From NCBI GenBank assembly GCA_963693315.1, contig OY856188.1, forward strand, positions 218,993,789-219,057,788: DNA of 64,000 nucleotides, given 5' to 3'. The DNA comes from Diogma glabrata. Taxonomy: Eukaryota; Arthropoda; Insecta; Diptera; Cylindrotomidae. Within the stretch, counting starts at the first letter, position 1; each line of letters begins with the position of its first letter. The notes under the pieces were generated by a model. That model did not search any database and was not told the DNA's origin. It worked only from the letters and a program-made list of their open reading frames with translations. A program made the position numbers and the translations under genes. Below are positions 1-10,699 of this stretch, in pieces.

Positions 1-660
1 AAGAATTTCACTACGAGCTCATGAATGTAATACTTAGGTCTTTCAGACCGAAGTAAAATACAATATGAATTTTGAATGTTATGTTGTCGATTTCTAATTT
101 AATAATTTATAGTAAATATCGATTATATACATACTCCAATAGAAAAAATTGCATTTCCTACGCGAGATGAAAACGTTTTTCGTTTGTAATAAAAAATTGG
201 TTGTAATTTTGTCAATAAAAACAAAATATCTTAATGCGTTCAGACTAAGAAATATATATGAGAGCAACAAGTCAATCCACAAATTTTTAAACATTTTCTC
301 ATTTAATATTTTAAAAATTTTGTGTGGGCTCATACATTTTGTGTACAAAATTTGTTGAATGCTCATTAAAGCGTCCCACAAAAAATGCTGTAATTTAATT
401 TTCATAACCTTGAACCGGAATTAGGTTGCTTATGGTCTAAAAACCATCCGTGAATTTTTTCAGAATTTTAAAATAAAATTTACCACTCGCTTTTTTATTT
501 TTCCTGTTCAAGGAGCAAACAACATTAGATAAAATCAGTTTTTCGCCTATAACTATTTCAGTTTTGATTTGACAAAAAATATTATGCAAATAAAAGTTGT
601 AGATCTTAAAACAATACATGGAATTTTTTCTTTGTTTTATAAATTTTAAAACTTTTGCAT
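1..660. other. AT-rich DNA, no gene recognised
   Basis: Short open frames here (up to about 100 codons) have no recognisable motif and run on both strands, as expected from AT-rich sequence. Nothing is supported. Confidence 0.5.
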
Positions 661-662
661 TT

Positions 663-1011
663 TCCTATTTTATCGTTAATAAAAAGTTGACTTTTTTTTA
701 TAAATAGAAAGATTAGGTCCTCTGCATCCTTAGTATCAAAATTTGCGGAAATGAAAGGATCAAACTTTGAATTTAACCTTGGTGCTTCCTTTGATTATTT
801 TTTACTCTTTTATAATAAATATTAAAGAAATTGATTTTTTTTAGATAAATCGAAAGATTAAGTCCTCTGCAACCTTATTATGAAAAAAATTGCGGAAATG
901 AGGGGCCAAAAGTTTTTACTTTATTTTTTTTTGTAATAAGGATGAAGAGGACCTAATCTTTCTATTTATCTAAAACAATCAACTTTTTATTAACGGGGAT
1001 AAAATAGGATT
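663..1011. repeat. Small inverted-repeat (foldback) unit
   Basis: Arms of about 70-75 bp at 663-732 and 936-1011 are near reverse complements; both carry the motif GATTAGGTCCTCT or its complement. A third, direct copy of the arm motif (GATTAAGTCCTCTGCAACC) lies between them near 853. The unit therefore holds two direct and one inverted copy of the same block. No coding content. Confidence 0.7.
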
Positions 1012-1211
1012 GTACCAAAATTTTTTTTAAGTTTGAAAAAGAAGATCTTTAACAGTCGAATTTCACAGAAAAAAAATTTACGTTCGTTTTTTACCTACAA
1101 CTATTTTACAAAAAAGTTGTGCAAGTAAAAATGCTCATGCTCATCTGTACAAAAAAAAAGATTTGAATTACTTGTCATTTCACGCCTAAAGCATTTTTTA
1201 CTTGTTAATTG

Positions 1212-1763
1212 AAGTGCGTAATCGCTACACGCTGTTGATGTAAAATTTCTTTGTCTACTGTGGCAGGTATTACTAAAAATATTAAATATAAAAAAAATGT
1301 CATATTGGAGTTTAGAGTAGTATTTCTTGATAATATAATTTACAACAATGTGTGATAAAAAGCTATATTTACATAATGTTTAATAAAGTCTTACAACGTA
1401 TTGCAAATAAAATTTCACGATGAATCCACTTAGCTCAACCACAAGATTTGATGCAACGGTACATTGATGCAGTTTTTCAATAAATTAAGCAAATTTGCAA
1501 AGCAAAGTTTATGTTTCTCACTTTATTTATCATAACCCTCTAATTTCATATTTCAATTATGATAATAATTGAATTGAATTTGTAATACATTATGTAAATA
1601 TTGCTTTTTATTACACATGTTGTAAATTATATTATCAAGCTCCTCTAAATTGCAATGTAGAATAATTATTTTATATTTAATCTTTTAAGTATGTATGTAA
1701 TACATACTTGCCACTGTAGCCAAAGAAATTTACTTCAACCGCGTACAAAGATTGCACGCACTC
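1212..1763. mobile_element. Foldback element, about 0.55 kb
   Basis: The outer ends are inverted copies: left GTGCGTAATCGCTAC..., right ...GATTGCACGCAC. The similarity runs inwards about 190 bp on each side (1212-1400 and 1560-1763) through shared blocks such as GATAATATAATTTACAACA. No ORF. It lies inside sequence resembling the tandem unit at 7.15-8.24 kb, so it looks like a non-autonomous insertion. No target duplication could be fixed. Confidence 0.65.
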
Positions 1764-1879
1764 ATGTTTTATTTAACAAAACAAATTTAAACAACACAAA
1801 TATTTTTATATAAAATAAACTTTAAAAAAACGGCATATTACCAGTCATAGAAAACTATATACGACCACCTCGGCATCTA

Positions 1880-2136
1880 TAGCAATATAGTACAACTCAA
1901 ACTATCCAAACAGATTAAGATGTTTTGACGAAATCGGCTAAAATACATAAAATAGCGGGCTTTTCTAATTTTCTGAAAAACGGCATTTTTCACATCATAG
2001 AAAAATATGGAACATTCTCGGAATCAACCCAAATAGAATACAATTTAAATCATCCAAATTGAACGAACCGTTTTTGAGAAATCGGCTAACATACATAAAA
2101 AACCCCACAATGAAATAGAACCTCTTCTTTTTTTAA
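1880..2136. repeat. First part of tandem repeat unit A (split by foldback)
   Basis: This segment, from GTACAACTCAAACTATCC to the T-run at 2130-2136, is repeated with few changes at 7578-7810. Unit A continues after the foldback at 7149-7577, so the foldback 2137-7148 interrupts one copy of a roughly 0.69 kb tandem repeat. Confidence 0.75.
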
Positions 2137-4332
2137 TAGACCAATAGAATTACGTGTTGTTGTTCGTAACAGGTCAGAAATTTTTTTATCTCTGGGGTAG
2201 GGTACTCACATAATGGACATGCCGAGTCCACTCACCCGGCACCTGGGGACTGGAGTTATTCAACAAAGTGTGTTGGAAATTTTTTTTGCTTCCTTGTAAG
2301 CGATTTAACTCGTAAATGGTGCACTTTAGGATACTGGTGCATCGAACTTTTTTGTTCCTTAAATGTTTGTCTATAACTTAAAATAAAACAAAAAATAACA
2401 CTAGTTTACAAGAAAAATCTCCCGAAATAAAACCCAACTTTCTTATGGATTCGGACCTCCTAAGCACGAGTATCATATTCATTTTGTTTGGTTAGCTCTT
2501 GTTTTTGAGATATTCACGAAAAACCAATTTTTTTTGGTGATCAAAAATGTTGTTTCGGTTTTTGGGTCTCATATTTTACAAAACAAACAAATTAAAAATA
2601 TTAATGAAACAAATGCATAGTAAATATGCCAACAAACCTTTTGAGTTATATTTTGTAAAAATCCATTAAGGATTCTGGTAGTTACAGTCGAAAAAAGTTG
2701 GCAAAATACGAAAAATTCACGTTTTGTTAAAATTTTTCCATTTTCAACGCCATAAATTTTGAACAAACAAAGACACTAATTTTTTTTAATTTCATGGAGC
2801 CTATAGTAGTTTCAATTTTCTTTCATTAAGGCTGAAAGACACGAATATTGATGCAGTTTGCACCAAGTTATTCAAGTTTTCCCAAAGAAAGTCAAAACTC
2901 AAAATTTGGAAAAAATAATTTTTACTTAATTTATTGTGCCGTAAATAATAATTTTATGTAGTTCTATGTAGATGTAGTTTTATGTTGATTTTAATGTTTT
3001 ATGTAGTTTTATGTAGATTTTAATAAATTCAGTCGTTCTCAAACATCAGTAAAGAATTATTTTGAAAAAGTAAAGTATAATTTCCATTTTTGTTTCGAAG
3101 TTGGGAATTGGATCGATATGAGACGTATATAGAAAAATATAAACAAAAGATAATGAATTATGAGGAGAGGCAAAACATCATAACATTAGAACTATTTAAG
3201 TTATTAATTTGTTAATTTTTTTCTATTTTTTGATCCACGGGTGTGACAACCCCGCGCACTCCAGTCCTTGTTATTGGCACATGAGTTAACGTGAGATATC
3301 ACATACCACTGGCAATAGCAGTGAGATATCACTAGCCAAAGTGATATCTTAGGGGTGCTGGCGGATGAACTGTATTCAGTCAACGGTAGCACTCTCAATC
3401 TTAGCTAATGAATATTCCTTGATGCTGGAACGCTGTAGCTTGCTCGAAGAAACGAGCTTTCATATAACTATATATCTGAGCTTTAATCATTGAAAAATAT
3501 ACTGCGTCCCATAATCAAGGATTATGCCATTAGCTGGACTATTGGCAAACCAATTTTAGTTTTGTTCCTGCAAATTTTTAAAACAAATTTGCTTTTTATC
3601 TCTTATTTTATTTTTATTTTCCCTATTCTATCACAAAATATTGGCCTATGGCATATTTTATATGTGATAGGATTTATTGTTTAGTTATCCATTATTTAAT
3701 AAAAAATATTAAAAAAACAAAAAAAAAAAACAGATTTGCGTCCATTAACATCCTTAGAACGCATGTTGTTGTGGGACCTTGGTCTTAAAAGGTTTTTATG
3801 TGTTGTTGTGACACATATTGTAATGCCTACTACACATCACATTTTATTAAAAAAAAAAAAAAAAAAAGTTAGTTCAAGCACCATAAAGTTAAGCCCCTAT
3901 GTATGTCTATAATACCTGTAAGATTTGTTTCTTTTCTTTTTTCTCTTTTTTTTTGTTTTTTGATAATGTAAATTTTTTTCTATCACCGCCCACCTTGTGT
4001 TACTCCTTTCGTTTATGATCATTTTAAGTTTAATTTGAGAAAGCAATTACTTCTCCTTTTTAAAAGTTTTTCGGTTTTCCGAACTTTTGTTTAATTAGTT
4101 TAAAGAGGTTTCTTTTTAAGTAGATAATGGTCGTATGATTAGTTGCAAATATAATCTGAGGATAAATTTAATTCCAAACATTCAAGTGAAAATAATAATT
4201 AAAAAAGAAAAAATATTACAAATATAAATTTTAAATAATGTATTGTTTTTAAAAATCAATAAATCAATAGTGATAGCTGCCTTTTAAAGCAAAATAAATT
4301 GTAAGTAAAGTGTAAAATCTTGTTTATTTAAA

Positions 4333-4434
4333 TGGCGTCGTCAAGAAGTTTCAAGTGTAAAAATAGCCCAGATTCACTTTGTTTTATTTGTGGAAGTTAC
4401 ATAATACATGCTGCTAAATCACCATATTTATAAG
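4333..4434 (+). pseudogene. Short N-terminal fragment with CKN...C-x2-C motif
   Basis: An ATG opens a 33-codon frame beginning MASSRSFKCKNSPDSLCF, with a C-x2-C pair (CFIC), ending in TAA. From memory this resembles the first exon of a highly repeated invertebrate gene family, starting with SFKCKN and a zinc-binding C-x2-C, that is carried by mobile elements; no search was possible. It ends soon after the C-x2-C, so it is a truncated passenger. Codon use is less AT-biased than its surroundings. It sits inside the CACTA-like element, just before the tandem array. Confidence 0.45.
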
Positions 4435-4456
4435 AACTGCCTATCTTCATTACTAA

Positions 4457-4957
4457 CTGATATTTTCCAACTCCTAAAATAAATCCGAGGTGGGAGGAGC
4501 TGCTAGATCATGTCCAAAAACTTCACAAAAAAATCTCAATTTCGAGAAAAATCATATACAAATTAAATACAACTTTTGTCAAAAAAGGACATTTCATAAT
4601 CAACAAACTGATATTTTTCAACTTCTCAAATAAATCAGAGGTGAGAGGAGTTGGAGCATGTCAAAAACTTCACAAAAAAATCTCAATTTCCAGAAAAATT
4701 ACATACAAATAAAATACAACTTTTGTCAAAAAAGATATTTCTTATCAACTAACTGATATTTTCCAACTCCTAAAATAAGTCCGAGGTGGAAAAGCTAGAT
4801 CATGTCAAAAACTTTCACAAAAAAAATCTCAATTTTGAGAAAAATCATATACAAACAAAATACAACTTTTGTCAAAAAAAGACATTTCATAATCAACCAA
4901 CTGATATTTTCCAATTCCTAAAATAAGTTCGAGGTGGGAGGACCTAGATCTAGTACG
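4457..4957. repeat. Tandem array, about 148-bp unit, 3.4 copies
   Basis: Units start with CTGATATTTT at 4457, 4608, 4753 and 4901 (spacings 151, 145, 148). Each carries a GAGGTGG block and a CAACTTTTGTCAAAAAA block. The last copy is partial. The array belongs to the interior of the CACTA-like element. Confidence 0.85.
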
Positions 4958-7148
4958 AAAACAACTTGTATATAAATCATTTATGTTGTAGAATTTAAAT
5001 TATTCTTAAAGATAAATTTTTATTCCAAATTTTGAGATTTGACTTTCTTTGGAAAAACTTTAATAACTTGGTGCAAACTGCACCAATATTCGTATCTTTT
5101 AACTTAAAAGAAAGAAAATTGAAGCTTCTATAGGCTCAAAGAAATTAAAAAAAATTAGTGTCTGTGTTTGTTCAAAATTTATGGCGTTGAAAATGGAAAA
5201 ATTTGAAAAAAACGTGAATTTTTCGTATTTTTTCAACTTTTTTTGAATGTGACTTCCAGAATCCTTAATAGATTTTTACAAAATATAACTCAAAATGTTT
5301 GTTGGCATATTAACTATGCATTTGTTTCATTAATGTATTTTATTTGTTTGTTTTGTAAAATATGAGACCCAAAAACCGAAACAACATTTTTGATCACCGA
5401 AAAAATTGTTTTTTCGTGAATATTTCAAAAGCAAGAGCTAACCAAAAACAATGAATATGATATTCGTGTTCAAGAGGTCCGAATCCATAAGAAAAGTTGG
5501 GTTTTGTTCAGGGAGACAAAAAAAGTTCAAAATTTGTAAACTAGTGTAATTTGTTCTGTTACAAATTTTTGTAAAAAATTGCGAAAAAATGTCTAAAAAT
5601 CGATATTTTTCATTTGAATTTAGTTATTTGCAAATTATTGTTTATAACATAATTGACCCCTCTATCTTGTTGCTGAAACTTCAACGAAAAAAATAAGTTT
5701 CAGAACGTTTCATTCGGCTTGATAGTTTTTACACAATTCTAATTTGCGCTTAATACCTTAAAAGAAGTTGTTAACTTTGGGCAAGCCGCAAGGTCTGAGT
5801 TTTCATCCGATCGCAATCTGCTTGACGGGAATTGAGAGGGTGTAGTGTCAGCTTTAAATAACATTTGTGTTGCCTATACCCATATTCAATATTAACAACA
5901 ATTATAGTGGTTCAAAAAAACTGCGAAAATTCCTTAGTTGCAAAATTAAATATCTCAACGAATTTTCAACTTAACGAGATGCGGTTTTAAAACTTGCAAA
6001 TTGCTTAGAAAACCTCAGATCTTAGAAAATAGATCTCTATAACATGATTTGGTACATGATTACACATAAGTAGTTCATTACTTTTTCATTAAATTTATTT
6101 GTCATAACAATAATACTTAATTATACATCGTGTTGCTACGTACGTTTTACGTATACTATACAGTACGTTTAATTTTTTCATAGAGTACGTTACTAGCAGG
6201 AGTCAGAGTAATCAATCGCGTGTTGGGTAGGCACAGACCCAGCCTCTTGTTAGCACAACAGTATCATTTTGGAGGGAAATTCTCAGTTTCTGTCGATATA
6301 TGGCATACAAAATCAATGTCACAATCACGGTTTCAAAAACGAAATGGGCCATAACTCGGTCCAAATCATGTTAAAGAGGTTTTTTTAAAATCTTCGGTTT
6401 TCTAAGCACTTTGCAAATTTTAAAACCGCATCTCGTTAAGTGGAAAATTCGTTGAGAAATTTAATTTTGCCACTAAAGAATTTTCGCGGTTTTTTCAAAC
6501 CACTGTAATTGTTGTTAATATTGAATATGGGTATAGGCAACACAGATGCTTTTTACACCTAACACTACATCCTTTCGATTCCTATCAAGCAAATTGCAAT
6601 CGGATAAAAACTCAGATCTTGCGGCCTGCCCAAAGTTAACAACTTTTTTTAAGGCATTAAGTGCAAAATGGAATTGTGCAAAAACTATCAAGCTGAATGA
6701 AACGTTTTGAAGCTTAATTTTTTTGTTTAAGTTTCAACTACAAGATAAAGGGGTCCATTATGTTATAAACAATTATTTGCAAATAACTAAATTCAATTGA
6801 AAAATATCGTTTTTTAAACATTTTTTCGCAAACTTTTCGCAAAAATTTGCAACAAAACAATTTTTTTTGTTTTTTGTTATATTTTAAGTTATAGACAAAC
6901 ATTTAAGGAACAAAAAAGTTCGATGCACCAGCATCCTAAAGTGCACCATTTACGAGTTAAATCGCTTACAAGGAAGCAAAAAAAATTTTCCAGCACACTT
7001 AGTTGAATAACTCCAGCCCCAGGTGCCGGGCGAGTGGACTCGGCATGTCCATTATGTGAGTACCTTACCCCAGAGATTGAAACAATTTCTGACCTGTTAC
7101 GAACAACAACACGTAAGCCATATCTTTTTCCCTTATGCTATTGGCCTA

Positions 7149-8240
7149 TAAGTCGGCTAAAAAAATAAAACAATTCAAAATATAAATTTAAAAAATAACG
7201 AAACTCAATAATTAAGTATCTAAAATTGACACACCAAACTCATAGAATATTTAATACGAGACTGAATAGAAAAATATAACAACATTAACAAATGAATGAC
7301 AATTGACACACACAATACACATAATCGAATTGTATCGTTTACTTTCCGAACATAGTATTCGTTTGCCTTTTTATTTCATTGGTGTTTGAATTTGTTCTTT
7401 ATTTTATTTATTTCTTTTTTGAAAATGTTACTTCCGTTCAAAAAAGATTTGAATTACATGTCAGATCGTGCCTAAGGAAGTTTTACTTCAAGAGAATAAA
7501 CCCACATAACGAACTTAAAAATAGTTTTATTTGAGCAGTAAATAATAAAATTAATTACCAGCGTTAAATAATGGCAATTTAGTACAACTCAAACTATCCA
7601 AACAGATTAAGATGTTTTGACGAAATCGGCTAAAATTTTCCAATTTTCTGAAAAACGGCATTTTCACATTATAGAAAAATATGGAACATTCTCGAAATCA
7701 ACCCAAATAGAATACAATTTCAATCATTCAAATCGAACGAGCCGTTTTTGAGAAATTGGTTAGCATACATAAAAAAACCAACAATGAAACACAGAACCTC
7801 CTCTTTTTTTAAGTCGGTTGAAAAGCTAAAACAATTCAAAATATAAATTTAAAAAAAAACGAAACTCAATAATTAAGTTTTTAAAATCGACACATCGAAC
7901 TCATAGAATATTTAATACGAGACTAAATAATAAAATATGATAACATCATCAAATGAATGACAAGTGACACACACAATACACGTAATCGAAGTGTATCGTT
8001 TACTTGCCGAACATAGTATTCGTTTGCCTTTTTATTTCATTGGTGTTTGAATTTGTTCTTTATTTTTTTTATTTCTTTTTTCTTTTTGAAAATGTTACTT
8101 CCGTTCAAAAAAGATTTGAATTACATGTCATATCGTGCCTAAAGAAGTTTTACTTCAAGAAAATAAATTCCCATAGCTAACTTAAAAATATTTTTATTTG
8201 AGCGTTAAATAATAAAATTAACTAACGGCGTTAAATAATA
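7149..8240. repeat. Tandem repeat: rest of unit A and full unit B
   Basis: 7152-7577 and 7811-8240 are closely similar; shared blocks include AAACAATTCAAAATATAAAT, TATTTAATACGAGACT and GAATTACATGTCA. 7578-7810 repeats 1880-2136. The result is a direct tandem pair of about 0.69 kb units. A degraded relative of the same unit is visible near 1150-1200. Confidence 0.8.
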
Positions 8241-8919
8241 ATTAAATAACAAAAATGTGCTTTTATATTTTAAATAAATAAATATATAATTCTTGACTTA
8301 AACTTACCCGCCAACCAAAGTACCTGTTTTTAGAGATAACACACACAAAAAAAAATATTTTTTCTATTAATATTTACAAATCTAAACAAACACGTTATTT
8401 TTGTGAGAGACAGAGGGGGGTTGGTTAACCATGGAGTAGTAGGTAACTGGAACGGCTAGGTATTTTTTTTTCTTTCTTTGCTCATATCAGATCACCTAGT
8501 GCATTGTTTAAAACCACTACCAGTGCAAATATATCAGGAAAAACAAATTTTCAGTTAAAGAACTGTAATTTTTTTACAGTCCCTTACAAAGCTGGTACAA
8601 AGTCCCTTACAATCCTTCAATCCAGATTTTTTCAAAAACTTAATATACATTTAAAAATGAGAACTTTTCAAAAGCCGATAACTAGTTGATATCATTTATA
8701 TAATTCATTTCATCTCCCTTATCTCATTTTATCAACCAAATAATTGTTTATATATAAATAATTAAAGACGCTGTAGGCACTTGGCGAAACATTTTAATAT
8801 TATTTTAAGTTTTTTATTTTACTTGTTATAAGTTTCGCAATATATACAAATTATAATTATTATTTTATTTTTATTTTTATTTAAACACAATATATATGTA
8901 TATTTATATTTTTGCCCGA
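8241..8919. other. AT-rich DNA, no gene recognised
   Basis: Contains A-runs and a short G-run near 8412. The open frame at 8504-8689 has no family signature and is treated as chance. Confidence 0.45.
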
Positions 8920-8965
8920 TTAATTTCGGTTGTTACACCATTATCAAGAGCTTGAAAAATATTTA
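8920..8965 (-). other. Penelope-like end hairpin
   Basis: On the minus strand the sequence reads CTTGATAAT, then a short stem (GGT...ACC), then GAAA. The same layout, CTTGA-x-A-x-T, stem, GAAA, recurs at about 28.0 kb, 57.6 kb and 63.2/63.4 kb. It lies about 250 bp downstream of the GIY-YIG domain on the same strand, where a Penelope-like element would carry its terminal repeat. Confidence 0.4.
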
Positions 8966-9208
8966 CTAAAGAAAAATGATTTACAAAAATATAAAACAAA
9001 ACAGTTTTGAAGCTACTCAAATTCGAAAAAATTCAAACATAAAATAATTCAATGAACAAGTAAGAATTTAACAATAAACAATTAAAATTCAAATTAGAAA
9101 AAATCTTTTTAAAAATTAGTATCAAAATAGCTAATGAAGGCAATACCATTGTGTAAATAAAGTTTATAAAAATTTTGTAAAAAACATTGAAACATGGGAA
9201 ATTTTAAA

Positions 9209-9537
9209 TTAAATAATCAAATCTGGGCAAGTTAACGGTGAATAAATTATATCAGTTTGGGCGTTCAATAAATTTTGATTATAAAACTGAGCTTTTCTAA
9301 TTTCAAAAGATTCCAAAATATTTAGTCTTAAACCTTTGTTTTCAAACTGAAGAATTTTTAGATTACTATTATTACTAAATGTACTATTATGGTTTTCGGA
9401 TATTAAATGATTAGCAAACGTGGAATTAGAATGTCCTAATCTTAAGGCTCGAAAATGTTCTGATAAACGTTCAGAAAAACTACGACCAGTTTGTCCGATA
9501 TAGATTGCATTAGACTTATTGGACTTATTGGACTTAT
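9209..9537 (-). pseudogene. Penelope-like element, GIY-YIG endonuclease domain
   Basis: The minus strand gives an open frame of about 108 codons opening SNAIYIGQTGRSFSERL and continuing SEHFRALRLGHSN..., ending CPDLII before a stop. The IYIGQTGRSF...ER..EH pattern is the GIY-YIG nuclease signature found at the C-terminus of Penelope-like retroelements, where it nicks the target during insertion. The tyrosine-glycine core and the arginine of the catalytic helix are present. The preceding thumb/linker part is in another frame (9540-9842). A triplicated AATAAGTCC unit at the join (about 9517-9545) probably caused the shift. Confidence 0.8.
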
Positions 9538-9539
9538 TT

Positions 9540-9842
9540 TATCATGATAATTAATTTTACAATAATGTTTTAGAATAGGTGGTGAAACTGGATAAATTTG
9601 GATATAAGCAAGACGTTTGAGCTTCTTGTGTAGTATTTCATAAACTAAATCAGGATTGAAACCATTGGTGTTTGATATAGTTAAAATTGTATATAGTTCT
9701 TTGTTAAAATTAAAAGAAGAAAGTAGGATTTTAATTAATCTGTCAATTAGCGAATATAGAGCTGAATGTTTAGCATTTCTAGAGTGATTAGAGTTAGAAT
9801 TTATAATTGTATCTGTACAAGTGGGCTTTCTATAAATATCAA
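9540..9842 (-). pseudogene. Penelope-like element, C-terminal reverse-transcriptase/linker segment
   Basis: Minus-strand translation starts FDIYRKPTCTDTIINSNSNH and continues SRNAKHSALYSLIDRLIKILL, then a KELYTIL...NTNGFN segment and a lysine-rich end. The pattern YRKPT-x-TD, S-x-H, then an arginine/leucine helix and NG-x-N is typical of the region just after the palm of Penelope-like reverse transcriptases. It is truncated upstream at about 9842, so the catalytic palm is absent. It lies directly before the GIY-YIG domain, one frame away. Confidence 0.75.
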
Positions 9843-9960
9843 TAATTGTTTGTTTTTTTTTTAATACAAATAATTGTTTGTTTTTTTTTCATTCTTAATC
9901 AAACGAGTTCAATAGACTTGTTTAAATTGTTTTAAAGACAAATTTTATTAACTTTTATAG
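9843..9960. other. Duplicated AATAATTGTTTGTTTTT edge
   Basis: The string AATAATTGTTTG followed by a T-run occurs twice (9841 and 9869), right at the truncated 5' edge of the Penelope-like relic. Confidence 0.4.
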
Positions 9961-10360
9961 GCATGATAAACTGTGAATACAGTTCCTACCCGGGATACTG
10001 CCAATATTAAACAACGGACGGGCCAGTATTGGCGAGCCAATCCTTGGCTAGTTAGCTTTGGTTTCAGTCTGGGCCAGTTGTAAATGCCTAGACTGAACCA
10101 AGGTTCAGTTTATTATATTACGTGTTATTAACCAGTGTAATGCATTGTAGACATGTGCAGGCCATATTATGTTTATCTTTATTTCCATATATGTTACTTT
10201 TTCCACTACCACTTTCCACACATTTAAAGGAGGTTAGGAAAAAAATTGGTTTGTTAGACCTGGCCCAAGTCGTATTTGCCAGACTAGGACCAAGCCTGGT
10301 TTACCGGACTTTGTCCCAGGACATCAGTCCAAGCTTGGCTCAAGCTTGAATGCTTGATGA
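9961..10360. other. GC-richer block with repeated CCAG/CTGG and CAAGCTTG palindromes
   Basis: This 0.4 kb block is clearly less AT-rich than its neighbours. It carries many short nested palindromes, such as CTTGGCTCAAGCTTG, and the pair GACTGAACC/GGTTCAGT. The open frame at 10122-10349 within it shows no family signature. It may be a satellite remnant. Confidence 0.35.
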
Positions 10361-10629
10361 AAATATGATGTAAAATACGTTGTAGAGAAATACATTTAAA
10401 AGCAAAAGTTTTTGTACTGTGTTTGCATAACATCGCTTCTCATATCCTAGATCCCAAAAGAGCAATATTAATATTATTGACAGTTAATAACTAATAATAT
10501 TTCACAGGAACAAGAACTTCTCAAAAAATATGGTTAATAAGCCGGACATGAGATAACGAGGCGATACTAGAAATTCCTAAGAAGTGTTTTCTTTTTTGGG
10601 TTATCCACGTTTATTAATTTGTCAAGGGT

Positions 10630-10690
10630 GTTGAGTGGCATAGTGGTAAATTAGTTTGATTTCGAATGATTTTGTTTGACTCCCATCCAG
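10630..10690 (+). repeat. tRNA-derived SINE or tRNA pseudogene relic
   Basis: A perfect box A (TGGCATAGTGG, 10636-10646) is followed 26 bp later by a box B-like TGTTTGACTCC (10673-10683, two mismatches to GGTTCGANTCC). This is the spacing of an RNA polymerase III internal promoter. No complete cloverleaf can be folded by eye, so an intact tRNA gene is unlikely. Confidence 0.5.
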
Positions 10691-10699
10691 CCCAGCAGC

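Larger units (their letters stand above)
2399..5546. mobile_element. CACTA (EnSpm)-like non-autonomous element
   Basis: Perfect 13-bp terminal inverted repeats, CACTAGTTTACAA at 2399 and its complement ending at 5546, are flanked by TAA on both sides (2396-2398 and 5547-5549). CACTA transposons are known to have ends starting CACTA and 3-bp target duplications. Subterminal inverted similarity continues about 600 bp inwards (2400-3060 with 4990-5545). The middle holds three GTGATATC-type palindromes near 3290-3345, a poly-A tract near 3715, a short coding fragment (4333-4434) and a 148-bp tandem array. No transposase is visible. The host foldback arm rejoins cleanly across it, so an empty site can be inferred. 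Confidence 0.75.
2137..7148. mobile_element. Foldback element with TAGRCCAATAG ends and TAA target duplication
   Basis: The ends are TAGACCAATAG at 2137 and CTATTGGCCTA ending at 7148, flanked by TAA at 2134-2136 and 7149-7151. Behind the ends, long arms match as reverse complements: 2154-2395 with 6885-7112, and 5550-6060 with 6350-6860. A separate CACTA-like insertion (2399-5546) splits the left arm. Without it the element is about 1.86 kb and almost wholly palindromic around about 6200. The neighbouring tandem copy at 7800-7815 supplies the uninterrupted site. No ORF; a non-autonomous element of unknown superfamily. Confidence 0.8.

Noticed and set aside
4457..4957. CRISPR-like array
   Set aside because: Units of about 148 bp are repeated as a whole without short repeats alternating with unique spacers; plain tandem duplication in a eukaryotic element.
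10630..10690. Functional tRNA gene
   Set aside because: Box A is perfect but box B is degraded and no complete cloverleaf or acceptor stem can be paired.
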